Assembly (NCBI RefSeq): GCF_000964685.1
Contig: NZ_LANS01000001.1
Location: 744,001-808,000 of the forward strand
Direction of reading: 5' to 3'
Source of the DNA: Anaplasma phagocytophilum str. Webster
Lineage (GTDB): Bacteria; Pseudomonadota; Alphaproteobacteria; Rickettsiales; Anaplasmataceae
Length of the DNA: 64,000 bases
Below the pieces are notes generated by a model. The model searched no databases, was not told the origin of the DNA, and saw only the letters and a program-made list of their open reading frames with translations. How positions within the stretch are numbered: the stretch's first letter is position 1; the number at the start of each line of letters is the position of its first letter. This document shows, one piece after another, positions 8,999 through 18,900 of this stretch. The translations under genes were made by a program, and so were the position numbers.

Positions 8999-10492
8999 AT
9001 GAAAAAAAGGATGAGAAGTTTTTTTGTGGTTTGTTTATGTATCTTTTTGCTTTTTGGGCGTGTTGCGCATGCGGTAGATCAGCAAAAAATGCGTTCTACT
9101 GAACTAAAAAATGGCATGAAGGTTTATGTAATACAAAACAACAGCTTGCCTATAGTTATGCACATGCTGATATACAAGGTAGGAGGCGTTGATGACCCTC
9201 CTGGTTTGTCAGGTATTGCTCATTATTTTGAGCACATGATGTTTTCGGGGACAAAGAAGTTTCCGAAGTTTTCAGATGTTATCGATGGACTTGGGGGAGA
9301 TCTAAATGCGGAGACCTCCTCCTCGTACACTGCTTACCATGAGTTAGTGCATAAGAAGCACCTTCCTCTGATGATGGAGATGGAAGCAGATAGAATGCAG
9401 TCGCTGCGTCTGGTGGACAAATATCTAGAGCGTGAACGCAATGTTGTGCGTGAAGAGCGTAAGATGAGGGTTGAGAGTACAAAGCAGGCTTTGCTTGCGG
9501 AAGAAGTATTCAACGTGTTCTACAGGAATGGTTATGGTAGACCCGTTATAGGCTGGGATCATGAGATTTCGAATTACAATAAAGAGGCAGCCAACGCTTT
9601 TTATCGTAAGTATTACAACCCTAATAATGCCATATTGCTCGTGGTAGGGGATGTTGATTTTGGTGAAGTTGTACGATTGGCCAATCAGCACTACGGTAAG
9701 ATAAAAAACCGTCATGAACGTATTGAGAAAAAGTTTGCAGCAAACATCGAGCCTCCCCACAGAAGTGAGATTATTGTAAAAATGTCGCATCATACAATCT
9801 CAGATCCTGAGGTAATGATGTTATACAAAGCTCCAAGTGTGAGTACTGAGTCAGACAATAAGGTCCTGCTCGCTGCGCATATTGCTGTAGATATAGTTGC
9901 GGGAGACGCATTTGGTGTACTGTATAACGAATTAGTCAAAAACAGGTCCTTGGCGACAAGTGTTTTTGGGGAATACAGTGAACTAGTGGGAAGCGATGGT
10001 GTAGTATCGGTCGAGTTGCTGCCAAAACTTGGTGTTTCACCTGAAGATATCAATAGGGAAGCTAAGGAAGTAATAGCAGATTTGATGGAGCAGGGCGTAA
10101 CCGAGGAGCTTGTTAATAGTGCAAAATACAGGAGCATGGCGCACTTCACATATGGCTTAGATGGTGTAGCGAGTATGGCGAGGTTCTATGCTGATACTTT
10201 AGCTGCGGGGGCAGAGCCGTTAGCTCCTGAAGATGTGCTAGGAGCAATCAAAAGCGTGACTGTAGAGGATGTTAATTCTGTGCTGAGGCGTATATTTAGT
10301 GAGGCTTCTGTGACAGCCTACCTTACTGGTGATGAGCACGATGGAGACGACGAATATGATGAAGAAATGCTAGGTTCTCAAGATATATCTCAGCCTGAAG
10401 AAGGCTTTGATATAGCAACGGAATTTCCGCGCGAGGATGAGGCTATGTGGTCTCCAGATGATGAAAGTATAGTGTCTGTAACGGAGGCATAA
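8999..10492 (+). CDS. M16-family zinc peptidase, catalytic partner
   Basis: Secreted or periplasmic pitrilysin/processing-peptidase-like protein. The zinc motif HXXEH is present as HYFEHMMF in the first third, followed about 75 residues later by the downstream glutamate region (ERNVVREERKMR). A hydrophobic signal segment (FFVVCLCIFLLFGRVAHA) follows the start. ATG codons occur at 8951, 8999 and 9011; 8999 or 9011 give the cleanest signal peptide. The C-terminus is very acidic. The next M16 gene starts 2 bp after the stop, so the two are co-transcribed and may form a heterodimer. Confidence 0.9.
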   Translation: MKKRMRSFFVVCLCIFLLFGRVAHAVDQQKMRSTELKNGMKVYVIQNNSLPIVMHMLIYKVGGVDDPPGLSGIAHYFEHMMFSGTKKFPKFSDVIDGLGGDLNAETSSSYTAYHELVHKKHLPLMMEMEADRMQSLRLVDKYLERERNVVREERKMRVESTKQALLAEEVFNVFYRNGYGRPVIGWDHEISNYNKEAANAFYRKYYNPNNAILLVVGDVDFGEVVRLANQHYGKIKNRHERIEKKFAANIEPPHRSEIIVKMSHHTISDPEVMMLYKAPSVSTESDNKVLLAAHIAVDIVAGDAFGVLYNELVKNRSLATSVFGEYSELVGSDGVVSVELLPKLGVSPEDINREAKEVIADLMEQGVTEELVNSAKYRSMAHFTYGLDGVASMARFYADTLAAGAEPLAPEDVLGAIKSVTVEDVNSVLRRIFSEASVTAYLTGDEHDGDDEYDEEMLGSQDISQPEEGFDIATEFPREDEAMWSPDDESIVSVTEA

Positions 10493-10493
10493 A

Positions 10494-11885
10494 ATGAGGA
10501 ATAAGCTATTTGGTCATGTGCTATTTTTTATTAGCGTTTTGTTTTGGGGTACTCATTGCTTTGCCTCCGATATGAAAATTGACATTCGCGACGTGAAGAC
10601 TTCTGCAGGGATTGGTTACTGGTACAAGCAAAAAGAAGGGCTTCCTCTGGTGTCTATGACTATGGCATTTAAAAATGCTGGTTTCATTTATGATCCTATA
10701 GACAAAAAGGGTTTGGCGTTGTTAGCAACCTCGTTGATATCGCGTGGTACGACGAAGGATGGGGAAAGTATTGCTAAGCTGTTTCAAGAGAAAGGAATAA
10801 TTTTTCATGTTTCTGTAGACAGCGACAATGCTTATGTAACGTTGAAGACTCTTTCCGAGAATTTAGATTTTGCACTAGGATTGATAGGGGAGGTGTTGGT
10901 AGATTCTCCTATTGATGAAGAGGTTTTCGTCATAGAAAAGGAGCGTCAAAAATCAGACATAAGACGTGATTCTAGTGATCCGGGACAGCTAGCGCATAAC
11001 ATGTTGAACAAAGTTGTATTTGGTGATCAGCCGCACGCTTATGACGCTTCCGGCACATTAGACGCTCTTGAAGGGGTTACCATTGAAGACGTGGAAAATT
11101 ACCGACGTGAAAATTTTGACTTAGACAAACTGGTAATAGGTGTTGTTGGAAATGCATCTGAAGAGGATGTTTCACGCATGCTGGATAGAGCTCTTGCCCG
11201 TCTTGGTAGAGGACAAAATTCCAAGGTAATTGGCGATGCAGTTCTTAACATAGGGTTGCGTGGATATGTTGCGTATGATTCGCCGCAGAGTGTTATAGTT
11301 TTTGCGGCGAAGAGCATACCTCGTAAAGATCCAAAGTATCATGTGGCGGAGGTTCTTAGCAGTGCACTAGGTGGTATGGGTCTAAGTTCGGTTCTTATGC
11401 AGGAGCTACGTGAAAAGTTGGGCATAACGTACAATGTACGCAGTGGTCTGTATAATGTAGAAGGTGCAAGTCTGTTCCAAGGTATTTTGTTTACCGATAA
11501 AACAACTGCAAGAAAAGGTGTAGAAGCGTTTTTAAGGACTGTGCAATCTGTTAAGGAAAAGGGGCTAGACAAACGTGCGCTTGAGATTGCGCGTGCAAAA
11601 ATAGTGAGTTCTACTCTCTTTTCACTCTCCAGAACTTCTTCTATGTCTCAGGTATTGGTATATCTACAGCTGCATGGTTTTGGTGCAGACATTCACAATT
11701 ACAGTGCTAGGTATGAATCTGTCACTCTGGAAGAAGTTAACGAGTTTGCTAAAAATTTCTTAGGAGACTTTACCATTGTAGAGGTTGGCGCAGAAAATAA
11801 TATTGATGCGACTATTACTTCGTGTGAAAATCTAATTCCAAATGATTGTGCAGCTATGAAACCCGCAGAAAGCCGGGTTTCGTAG
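10494..11885 (+). CDS. M16-family peptidase, non-catalytic partner
   Basis: 463 residues with a signal peptide (LFFISVLFWGTHCFASD). The M16 fold is recognisable from GLALLATSLISRGTT, VFGDQPHAY and LGGMGLSSVLMQELREKLGITYNV. The HXXEH zinc motif is absent, because the corresponding helix reads KKGLALLATSL, so it is probably inactive. This matches the active/inactive pairing common in bacterial M16 operons. It follows its active partner with a 2-bp gap. The last codons form one arm of a hairpin around the stop codon. Confidence 0.9.
   Translation: MRNKLFGHVLFFISVLFWGTHCFASDMKIDIRDVKTSAGIGYWYKQKEGLPLVSMTMAFKNAGFIYDPIDKKGLALLATSLISRGTTKDGESIAKLFQEKGIIFHVSVDSDNAYVTLKTLSENLDFALGLIGEVLVDSPIDEEVFVIEKERQKSDIRRDSSDPGQLAHNMLNKVVFGDQPHAYDASGTLDALEGVTIEDVENYRRENFDLDKLVIGVVGNASEEDVSRMLDRALARLGRGQNSKVIGDAVLNIGLRGYVAYDSPQSVIVFAAKSIPRKDPKYHVAEVLSSALGGMGLSSVLMQELREKLGITYNVRSGLYNVEGASLFQGILFTDKTTARKGVEAFLRTVQSVKEKGLDKRALEIARAKIVSSTLFSLSRTSSMSQVLVYLQLHGFGADIHNYSARYESVTLEEVNEFAKNFLGDFTIVEVGAENNIDATITSCENLIPNDCAAMKPAESRVS
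11855..11885 (+). terminator. Hairpin spanning the M16 stop codon
   Basis: Perfect 8-bp arms GAAACCCG (11858-11865) and CGGGTTTC (11874-11881) around an 8-nt loop. They extend outward to CTA/TAG with one mismatch, so the TAG stop lies in the stem. There is no T-run after it, so termination is likely but unproven. Confidence 0.45.
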
Positions 11886-12024
11886 CTGGCCAACCTAGTG
11901 TGTGCTTGTGTGTGTGTTACAAAGGTTTTACAATTGACTAGTGTTACTTGGGGTTGTGCGTGTTCGGTGCAATTTCACGGCGAAGTCATCCTCTGGTGAC
12001 ATGCTGCAAGGAAGATAGCTGAGG

Positions 12025-12909
12025 GTGTGTATGGCTGTTGATTCTATTGTAGTAGATAATGATTTAAAATCTTCAATAAATAAAAGGGCGTTTAGTAAGT
12101 CTTATTACAGGGCGGGAATATTGTGCGCTGCGTTGTGTGGAGCGGTCGCTATATTCTCACTTTCATACGCTGTTGCGACTGGGCTCGTCATCTCTCTGCA
12201 TACGACAATGTTTGCCGTAGCTATGGCGGCATCGGTAATGTTTTTACTCAGCGTATTGTACTCTGCTGTTGTAGCAGCACTAGAGCACAATAGCGCTAAG
12301 ATTTGCATTGCAGACGGTACAGTCTCGCGTAATAGCAGCCCAAGTAAGGTCAATTTTTATCTTAATGTTATCAAGAGATGGGGTAGTAGCGGGTACACTT
12401 CATATCAGACTACTCTTGTGTATCTGATGATATCGTCACTGTGGGTTGCGTCAGGGTTTTTGGGAGCGATAATAGGTCAAGGTGGAACTATTGGTCAGTT
12501 GCTTACTGTTCCGGCTACGGGGGTAATGGTTGCAGTGTTTCAAGCTTCCCTTATCATTTTTCTGGCATCATCAGCGCTCTTGTTTCTTGCAAGGCTCTTT
12601 GCTGAGGAGTACAAAGTCGAGAATAGGGTTTTTATATTTCCGGATTGCAAGCTTCCATGCAGAATGCAGCCTGAGCAGTTTGTTGAGGTGTCGGGCGCTA
12701 CTAAGGTTGCAGCGGGTGTTACACATGCTGATTTCTCTGGTACGACAGAACCAAGACCTGCATTGGATACAGTATATTATGCCTGTGTACAGGAGGGTGT
12801 GGAGGTAATAGAATCTGTACTAAATGATAGTATTGCTGGAAATGTAACTGAGATAACCACGGTGAAGTGCGTTGTTTCATCTCCGGAGCCTGGCGTTATA
12901 ATGCGTTAG
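12025..12909 (+). CDS. Hypothetical four-helix membrane protein
   Basis: 294 residues, family not recognised. There are two hydrophobic segments near residues 30-52 and 58-85, a polar loop, two more near 130-155 and 165-195, and then a hydrophilic tail of about 95 residues. The same two-plus-two helix layout with a polar C-terminal tail occurs in the protein at 23632-24408, and both lie at edges of p44 blocks. The first codons are GTG (12025) then ATG (about 12031) after a weak RBS. Probably an inner-membrane protein with a cytoplasmic tail; function unknown. Confidence 0.7.
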   Translation: MCMAVDSIVVDNDLKSSINKRAFSKSYYRAGILCAALCGAVAIFSLSYAVATGLVISLHTTMFAVAMAASVMFLLSVLYSAVVAALEHNSAKICIADGTVSRNSSPSKVNFYLNVIKRWGSSGYTSYQTTLVYLMISSLWVASGFLGAIIGQGGTIGQLLTVPATGVMVAVFQASLIIFLASSALLFLARLFAEEYKVENRVFIFPDCKLPCRMQPEQFVEVSGATKVAAGVTHADFSGTTEPRPALDTVYYACVQEGVEVIESVLNDSIAGNVTEITTVKCVVSSPEPGVIMR

Positions 12910-13371
12910 AGCTTGGACGGCAAGCTTTGAGTAGTGATGTGGTATGTGTTCAGGTATGGACGCGCTGTATCGTTTCCGTGTGCTACTGGCAGGGCATAGA
13001 TGACGGCATTAGGAGGTGCTACTTGCGATTAAAGAGTATGAAGTCTTATATAGTGGCTTATGTATAATACTCTTTTATATAGTCTTGGGAGCATTGCTTG
13101 TGCACGGTCGCTTTACTCTGGTTCGTATAACATCTGAGGGTATATAGCGCGTGTCCATATGGTATGGTCAGGTGTAGCTCACCGTGCATGTGGACCGTGC
13201 GGGAATTAATTGGGTATGTGAACGTTGCTAAACTACAAGTTTGTGTAGGTATAGGCATAGATTCTTTGGTGCAGAGGATAAAAATCCGTATTTCGCCCCG
13301 CTGGGTGGCATTATCAACGTGACTAACAAAGAAATTGCAACATTATAATACTAAATAACGAGTTACGGTGT
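12910..13371. other. Intergenic region without supported gene
   Basis: About 460 bp of mixed composition between the membrane protein and a doubtful ORF. Short overlapping ORFs in several frames have no recognisable content. Confidence 0.4.
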
Positions 13372-13689
13372 TTGCAGCAAAAACATACGATAGAAAGCTG
13401 CGGGAGTTGGACGAGATATGTTACACAAGCAAGAGTGGTGAGTCCATCCGGTGGTAAGAATCCATACGGCTTCTGTAACGCTTCAGAGCGTGATTATGTG
13501 GTTATCCTGGAAGATTTAAGAAAGGCTTTCAAAAAGTATATTTGCGGTGAGTTAGAAAGGATGCTGTATTGTACGTCGTTCCCAAAAGTATCCTGTCTGG
13601 TTTATCTATTTTCTACTTTGAGTTCTATTGTTACAGCTGATCATGGATTGTTATTGGATAAATTTGGAATTTGTGTACTGGTTATCTAG
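13372..13689 (+). CDS. Doubtful small ORF, possible gene remnant
   Basis: 105 codons from a TTG, product not recognised, no signal peptide. The last 30 or so codons lie in a sequence that recurs in degenerate form near 21540-21620, outside any gene. That suggests part of the ORF is repeat-derived. Kept only as a low-confidence call. Confidence 0.2.
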   Translation: MQQKHTIESCGSWTRYVTQARVVSPSGGKNPYGFCNASERDYVVILEDLRKAFKKYICGELERMLYCTSFPKVSCLVYLFSTLSSIVTADHGLLLDKFGICVLVI

Positions 13690-13920
13690 GAATCTATGAT
13701 TATATATGTATTATAGGGAGATATTGCCAAGGTTGTTGAAATGAGGCGATCTCTTCTATCTTAGAGTCTGGGACGAGTTGCTACCGCTGTTGCCATGGTG
13801 AACTTTGGGTATGGTGGTTATTTTCTGAGACATTAGGAAGTTACACCTATAGAATCTAACAGGGAAGGTGTTGCCTCTATGGTCCAATGAAGATCTCTTT
13901 CAGTTTCAAAACATTGGTGA

Positions 13921-15144
13921 ATGTGTTTTCTAAGCTGTAAACCACACCCAAGCACTGCGGTTATTAGAAGTAAGCTATTATTAGGAAGCGTAATGATGTC
14001 GATGGCTATAGTCATGGCTGGGAATGATGTCAGGGCTCATGATGACGTTAGCGCTTTGGATACTGGTGGAGCGGGATATTTCTATGTTGGCTTGGATTAC
14101 AGTCCAGCGTTTAGCAAGATAAGAGATTTTAGTATAAGGGAGAGTAACGGAGAGACTAAGGCAGTATATCCATACTTAAAGGATGGAAAGAGTGTAAAGC
14201 TAGAGTCACACAAGTTTGACTGGAACACTCCTGATCCTCGGATTGGGTTTAAGGACAACATGCTTGTAGCTATGGAAGGCAGTGTTGGGTACGGTATTGG
14301 TGGTGCCAGGGTTGAGCTTGAGATTGGTTACGAGCGTTTCAAGACTAAGGGTATTAGAGATAGTGGTAGTAAGGAAGATGAAGCTGATACAGTATATCTA
14401 CTAGCTAAGGAGTTAGCTTATGATGTTGTTACTGGGCAGACTGATAACCTTGCTGCTGCTCTTGCCAAAACCTCCGGTAAGGACATCGTTCAGTTTGCTA
14501 AGGCGGTGGAGATCTCTTACCCTAGTATCGATGGGAAGGTTTGTAGTGGAAGTCATGCGAAAGGTTCGGATAGCGGTGCGACAACATTTAGTACGAGTCT
14601 GACCACCAACACGAATACAGCACAGTGTAGTGGCTTTGATAGTGTACAGAAGGCTCAGACATTTGGCAAATTTGCTCGGACTTTGCGCCTGGAAGATGGT
14701 ACATACTGGCCGACAGGTAGCTATGCCGCCACTTCAACGCCAACGCCTAATGAGCAAAATAGTAACGCCACAGCTGTAGCGAAAGACCTAGTAGATCTTA
14801 ATCGAGACGAAAAAACCATAGTAGCAGGGTTACTAGCTAAAACTATTGAAGGGGGTGAGGTTGTTGAGATTAGGGCGGTTTCTTCTACTTCTGTAATGGT
14901 CAATGCTTGTTATGATCTTCTTAGTGAAGGTCTAGGCGTTGTTCCTTACGCTTGTGTCGGTCTTGGTGGTAACTTCGTGGGCGTTGTTGATGGGCATATC
15001 ACTCCTAAGCTTGCTTATAGATTAAAGGCTGGGTTGAGTTATCAGCTCTCTCCTGAAATCTCTGCTTTTGCGGGTGGCTTCTACCATCGCGTTGTTGGTG
15101 ATGGTGTTTATGATGATCTTCCGGCTCAACTACCTACAAATTGA
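13921..15144 (+). CDS. p44: P44/Msp2 outer membrane protein, C-terminally truncated
   Basis: 407 residues with the same architecture as the copy at 5816-7072: signal region ending GNDVRA, conserved N-domain, hypervariable region (about 190-285, cysteines in GKVCSGS and AQCSGF) and conserved C-domain. It ends in the same aberrant DLPAQLPTN, about 40 residues short of the full family C-terminus. The N-terminal codons before STAVIRSKLLL differ from the other copy, marking the edge of the duplicated block. It is probably a donor copy. Confidence 0.88.
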   Translation: MCFLSCKPHPSTAVIRSKLLLGSVMMSMAIVMAGNDVRAHDDVSALDTGGAGYFYVGLDYSPAFSKIRDFSIRESNGETKAVYPYLKDGKSVKLESHKFDWNTPDPRIGFKDNMLVAMEGSVGYGIGGARVELEIGYERFKTKGIRDSGSKEDEADTVYLLAKELAYDVVTGQTDNLAAALAKTSGKDIVQFAKAVEISYPSIDGKVCSGSHAKGSDSGATTFSTSLTTNTNTAQCSGFDSVQKAQTFGKFARTLRLEDGTYWPTGSYAATSTPTPNEQNSNATAVAKDLVDLNRDEKTIVAGLLAKTIEGGEVVEIRAVSSTSVMVNACYDLLSEGLGVVPYACVGLGGNFVGVVDGHITPKLAYRLKAGLSYQLSPEISAFAGGFYHRVVGDGVYDDLPAQLPTN

Positions 15145-15250
15145 TAGGTACACTAAAAGCCCACGTAATAACTCTCATTATTAAAATGAGGAAGATGAAG
15201 CAGATACAGTATATCTACTAGCTAAGGAGTTAGCTTATGATGTTGTTACT
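13952..15250 (+). repeat. Inverted repeat A, right arm (p44 block)
   Basis: Partner of 5710-7041 in opposite orientation, with near-identical sequence outside the hypervariable region. The arms enclose grxC, ribF, lspA, the M16 pair and a membrane protein. Confidence 0.85.
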
Positions 15251-15715
15251 GGACAAACTGATAAGCTTACCGCTGCTCTTGCCAAAACCTCAGGTAAGGA
15301 CATCGTTCAGTTTGCTAAGGCGGTTGGAATTTCCCACCCTACCATTGATGGGAAGGTTTGTGTGACGAAGTCTGTTGCAACGAGCAGTGGGCTGAATACG
15401 AGCTTTGGAAAGTATGCGGGCAAAACAACCGCTAAGAATACGCAGAACGAAAATGGGACAGCGTTGTGTGGTGGACATGGGTCAACACACAGTAGCGGCA
15501 GTAATGGGAGTCCAAGAGCAGAAACCTTGAAGCACTTTGTGAATGCTACCCTTGGGATGACCGGTTCAAATTGGCCTACTTCATCGTCAGCTGAAGATGC
15601 ACAGCAAAAGGCTACGCCAAACGACAACGCAACAGCCGTAGCCAAAGACCTAGTACAGGAGCTAACCCCTGAAGAAAAAACCATGGAATGGGCTTTGAAT
15701 ATTAGTGGTCTATAA
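15184..15715 (+). pseudogene. p44: p44/msp2 silent donor fragment
   Basis: Starts at the conserved 5' flank ([14 protein letters not shown]) directly after the truncated p44. It carries a hypervariable region (GKVCVTKS, ALCGGHGS, NWPTSSSA) and ends abruptly inside the 3' flank at ELTPEEKTM, where unrelated sequence (EWALNISGL) follows. No start codon precedes the conserved flank. The short 3' flank would limit homology for gene conversion on that side. Confidence 0.82.
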
Positions 15716-15991
15716 AAACCTGTATAGCGTGGAGACTATATCTCGGAGCCCAAGATTTTTATTGCGTGATTTGGCGAATTTAATATACACACACGTACAT
15801 ATGAGTCATAAGAAAATCTAATAGGATATAACAGCAAAAAGCCTGTTTCTCCTGCAGGAAACTTTTTAATATTAGGATATGAATAGATATTCTAAGTTGA
15901 TATTAATATTTTTTTAAGTAAATTCGTATGAACTTGTGATTATTGCCCGAAATATGCTAATACACTTTACACAGTAGCTGGTCGTGTCAGT

Positions 15992-18900
15992 ATGTACGTA
16001 AGAAATACAAGCAAGCATCTGTCTTCAATTCCCAGGGTAAAGCTTCTTAAATCACTGCTCCTTTTTTTCTGTGTCATTTTAATGAATGTGCCAAATAGAG
16101 TAACAGGGGCGATATCAGCGGGGCTGACCATTGATGGCCGTTTCGAGAAGCTAGATAACAAAAATGGTGATTCTGGCGGTATGTTCGAAGTGCCACGTAT
16201 AGAAGCTGGTATGGGTAGCAACAGGATGCGTTTTTGGTATTCATTAGAAAGATGGGAGTATCAATCACAGGACATTGGTACTGCGGTTGCATACGTTAAG
16301 CGTGATTCTGATGGGCAGCTAAAACTGTGTGCATGTGGGAGGTATACCCAGATAATCCCTGTTGAGATGCAGAACGAAGCGGCGAGAATGCGTCTGGAGA
16401 AATACAATGAGATTACCAATTATGCAGACTTAAGTTTTGATAAAAAAATCGAGAAGGAATGCTTATATGATCCGGGCGTCTTAGAATTTCAAGTTTATCA
16501 CGGTTGTGTCCCAATCGATTCTTCCACTCCTGCTGTTCCAGGGTTTTGTAATGTCTTTGCTAGAGATGTATACATGAAGGCTCTACCTATGGAGTTTGGT
16601 AAGCAGTCTTATTTTCTGCCGGGATTAAGGGTATTGCGTGTAAAAGATCCAAGTTCTGGACAGACGGATCAGAAGATCAGTGTTTATATTGGTAATTATG
16701 ATGGAGCGACGGGGAGTGTAACAGGTATTAATAAGTATGTTAAGTGCGAGAAAAACTATTTGAGCAAAGATCCTCAATCGTGCGCCGTTAGCGTTAGTAA
16801 TGCTTCTGATTCTGGATATTCAGTGACGCAATCAGGTGACGGAGTGTGCTTAAGCTACAACTCTCAAGGACGGAGATCTGTCGAGTGCGTGCCATCTCCA
16901 GAGCTTCCGGATCCTGCTGTTAGTAATTCAGATCAAGGTTTAGGTTTAAGAATACGGTTTTCTGATTGTTACGATAAAAAAGATAACAAGCCAACCAAAT
17001 ACTGCGACTTTACCATGATGCCTGGGGAGAGAGATAAGGAATTTGGTTTTTCGGTTGTAAAGCCCAAGTTGGACAAGGACAAGTATGCGTTTGAAGAAAA
17101 AAAGAAGTGTTTGGACAGGGATGGTAATGTCTTGAGTGACATACATAGCGGTGATTGTGCGCATGTGCAAAAGTTCTACATTGAAGATCCAAGTAGCAAT
17201 GTAACTTGTTTTACTCGTCCAGATAATGCAACAAAGAAATTCTATGTCAAAAGAGGTGATAGATATCATTGGATTAGCGAGTTAGAAAAAGTTTTGGTCG
17301 CAAGTAGCTTTCAACCCAAGCAGAAAAAATATGCTCAGTGCCCAGATAGTCAGTCCATAGATCTATCAAAGCTGAGTCAAGCAGAGATAGATAAAATGGA
17401 GAAAGTAGGTCGCGGTACCTATGTTATGTCTTCCAAAGTTAATGACTTCCGTGGTGTCCAAGTATTATGTAGGGATAATATCTCATATAAATATGACAAC
17501 TATAGGGCATTTCCTCGCAAAGATTTTTGCAGTGCGGATAGTAGTGCGGGTGTGTTTGCGGGGCACTGTAAAACCCGCTACAAGAGTTTAGATAATTTTC
17601 AGCCCATATTCTTGAAAGATAGTGACTCAGTTCCACCTGAGTATGTTATTCCACTAAATCCTATATTTCAGGGTATGTGTGTTAGCAATTTTCCGTCTCA
17701 TGAATACGTGTATGGGGAACAAGAGGGTGACATAGTCAAGAAAGGTGACGGGTATGTAGAGTATGTTTTAGAAATTGGAGAAAAAAACGCTACATGTGAC
17801 TTTTTGAAAATCGAAATGTGGGGTGCTGGTGCGGCTGGATCGTTGTCTTCTGGAGCTGCAGGTAAGCAAGGTGAATACGTGATGGGGCTGCTAAAGCCTG
17901 ATCTAAAGAATGTACAATACCTTTCGATAAAGGTGGGGAAAGGTGGAATAGCTAGTGCAGCACATGATGATGCGAAGAAATCCCTGGGTTCCAATACACT
18001 TGTATCTTTGTGTGATGATTTTAACGCTATGACATGCACTATGGAATTAGGAGCAAGAGGTGGAGGTCAATCGGAGAAAATAGCTACTAAGGGTACGTCT
18101 ACTCTTATGCATTACAGAGTTTCAGAAGGGCTTACAGAAGCTATTGGGCAAAGCAAGGTATACACACCATATCACGGTCCATATCAATCTTCGGGGGTGC
18201 TGGATGCTGATGAGGCCGGGTGCATCAGGGATCCTAATGATAAGAGTAATAACACTCAAGTAGTAGCTCCTAGCAGTTTTCCAGGAACAGGTGGATGTGC
18301 AAGGTCAGATATAAATGTTGTGCAGGATGGTGCACATGGGCGTGTTAAGATTACGTGTGAGAAATGGTCTGGTTCTGTAGGAAACATCAAAAAATGGCGT
18401 GCAAATTTGGTGTGTGACCAAAAGACGTTGAACGCATTGAAGGCGCTAAGTCAGGAAGCGGATAGTGTTGATGTTAGTGATGCAACAAAAAAATTCTTTC
18501 AAGAAATATCTACAGAGCAATTTTGCAATTACATTGCTGACTCACCTTTATTTTCGAATACAGTAAGGCGACTAGCGAACATGGAGCATTTTTCTACATG
18601 GTATATAATAGAAGCTCAAGCACGTATAATATATGCGCTTTTCCATCTTGAAGAAGCACTGAACCGCGAGAAGAAAGTTTTAAAGTATGAGGGAATTAAA
18701 CCATCCAATATAGCTGATAGCCAAAAACGTGATTATAAGAAAGATAATATCTTAGAGAGAAAGGAAATATTCTTGTCGAGTTTCAGGGAGTTGCTGTTTA
18801 AGAGCAAAGTGTCCGTGGTCGATCAACGCTATGAGCAGCTATGGAAAGACCTGAGTATTGAGGCTAAGAAGCAAGGTAAGCAGCTTCATGGTATTTTCGA

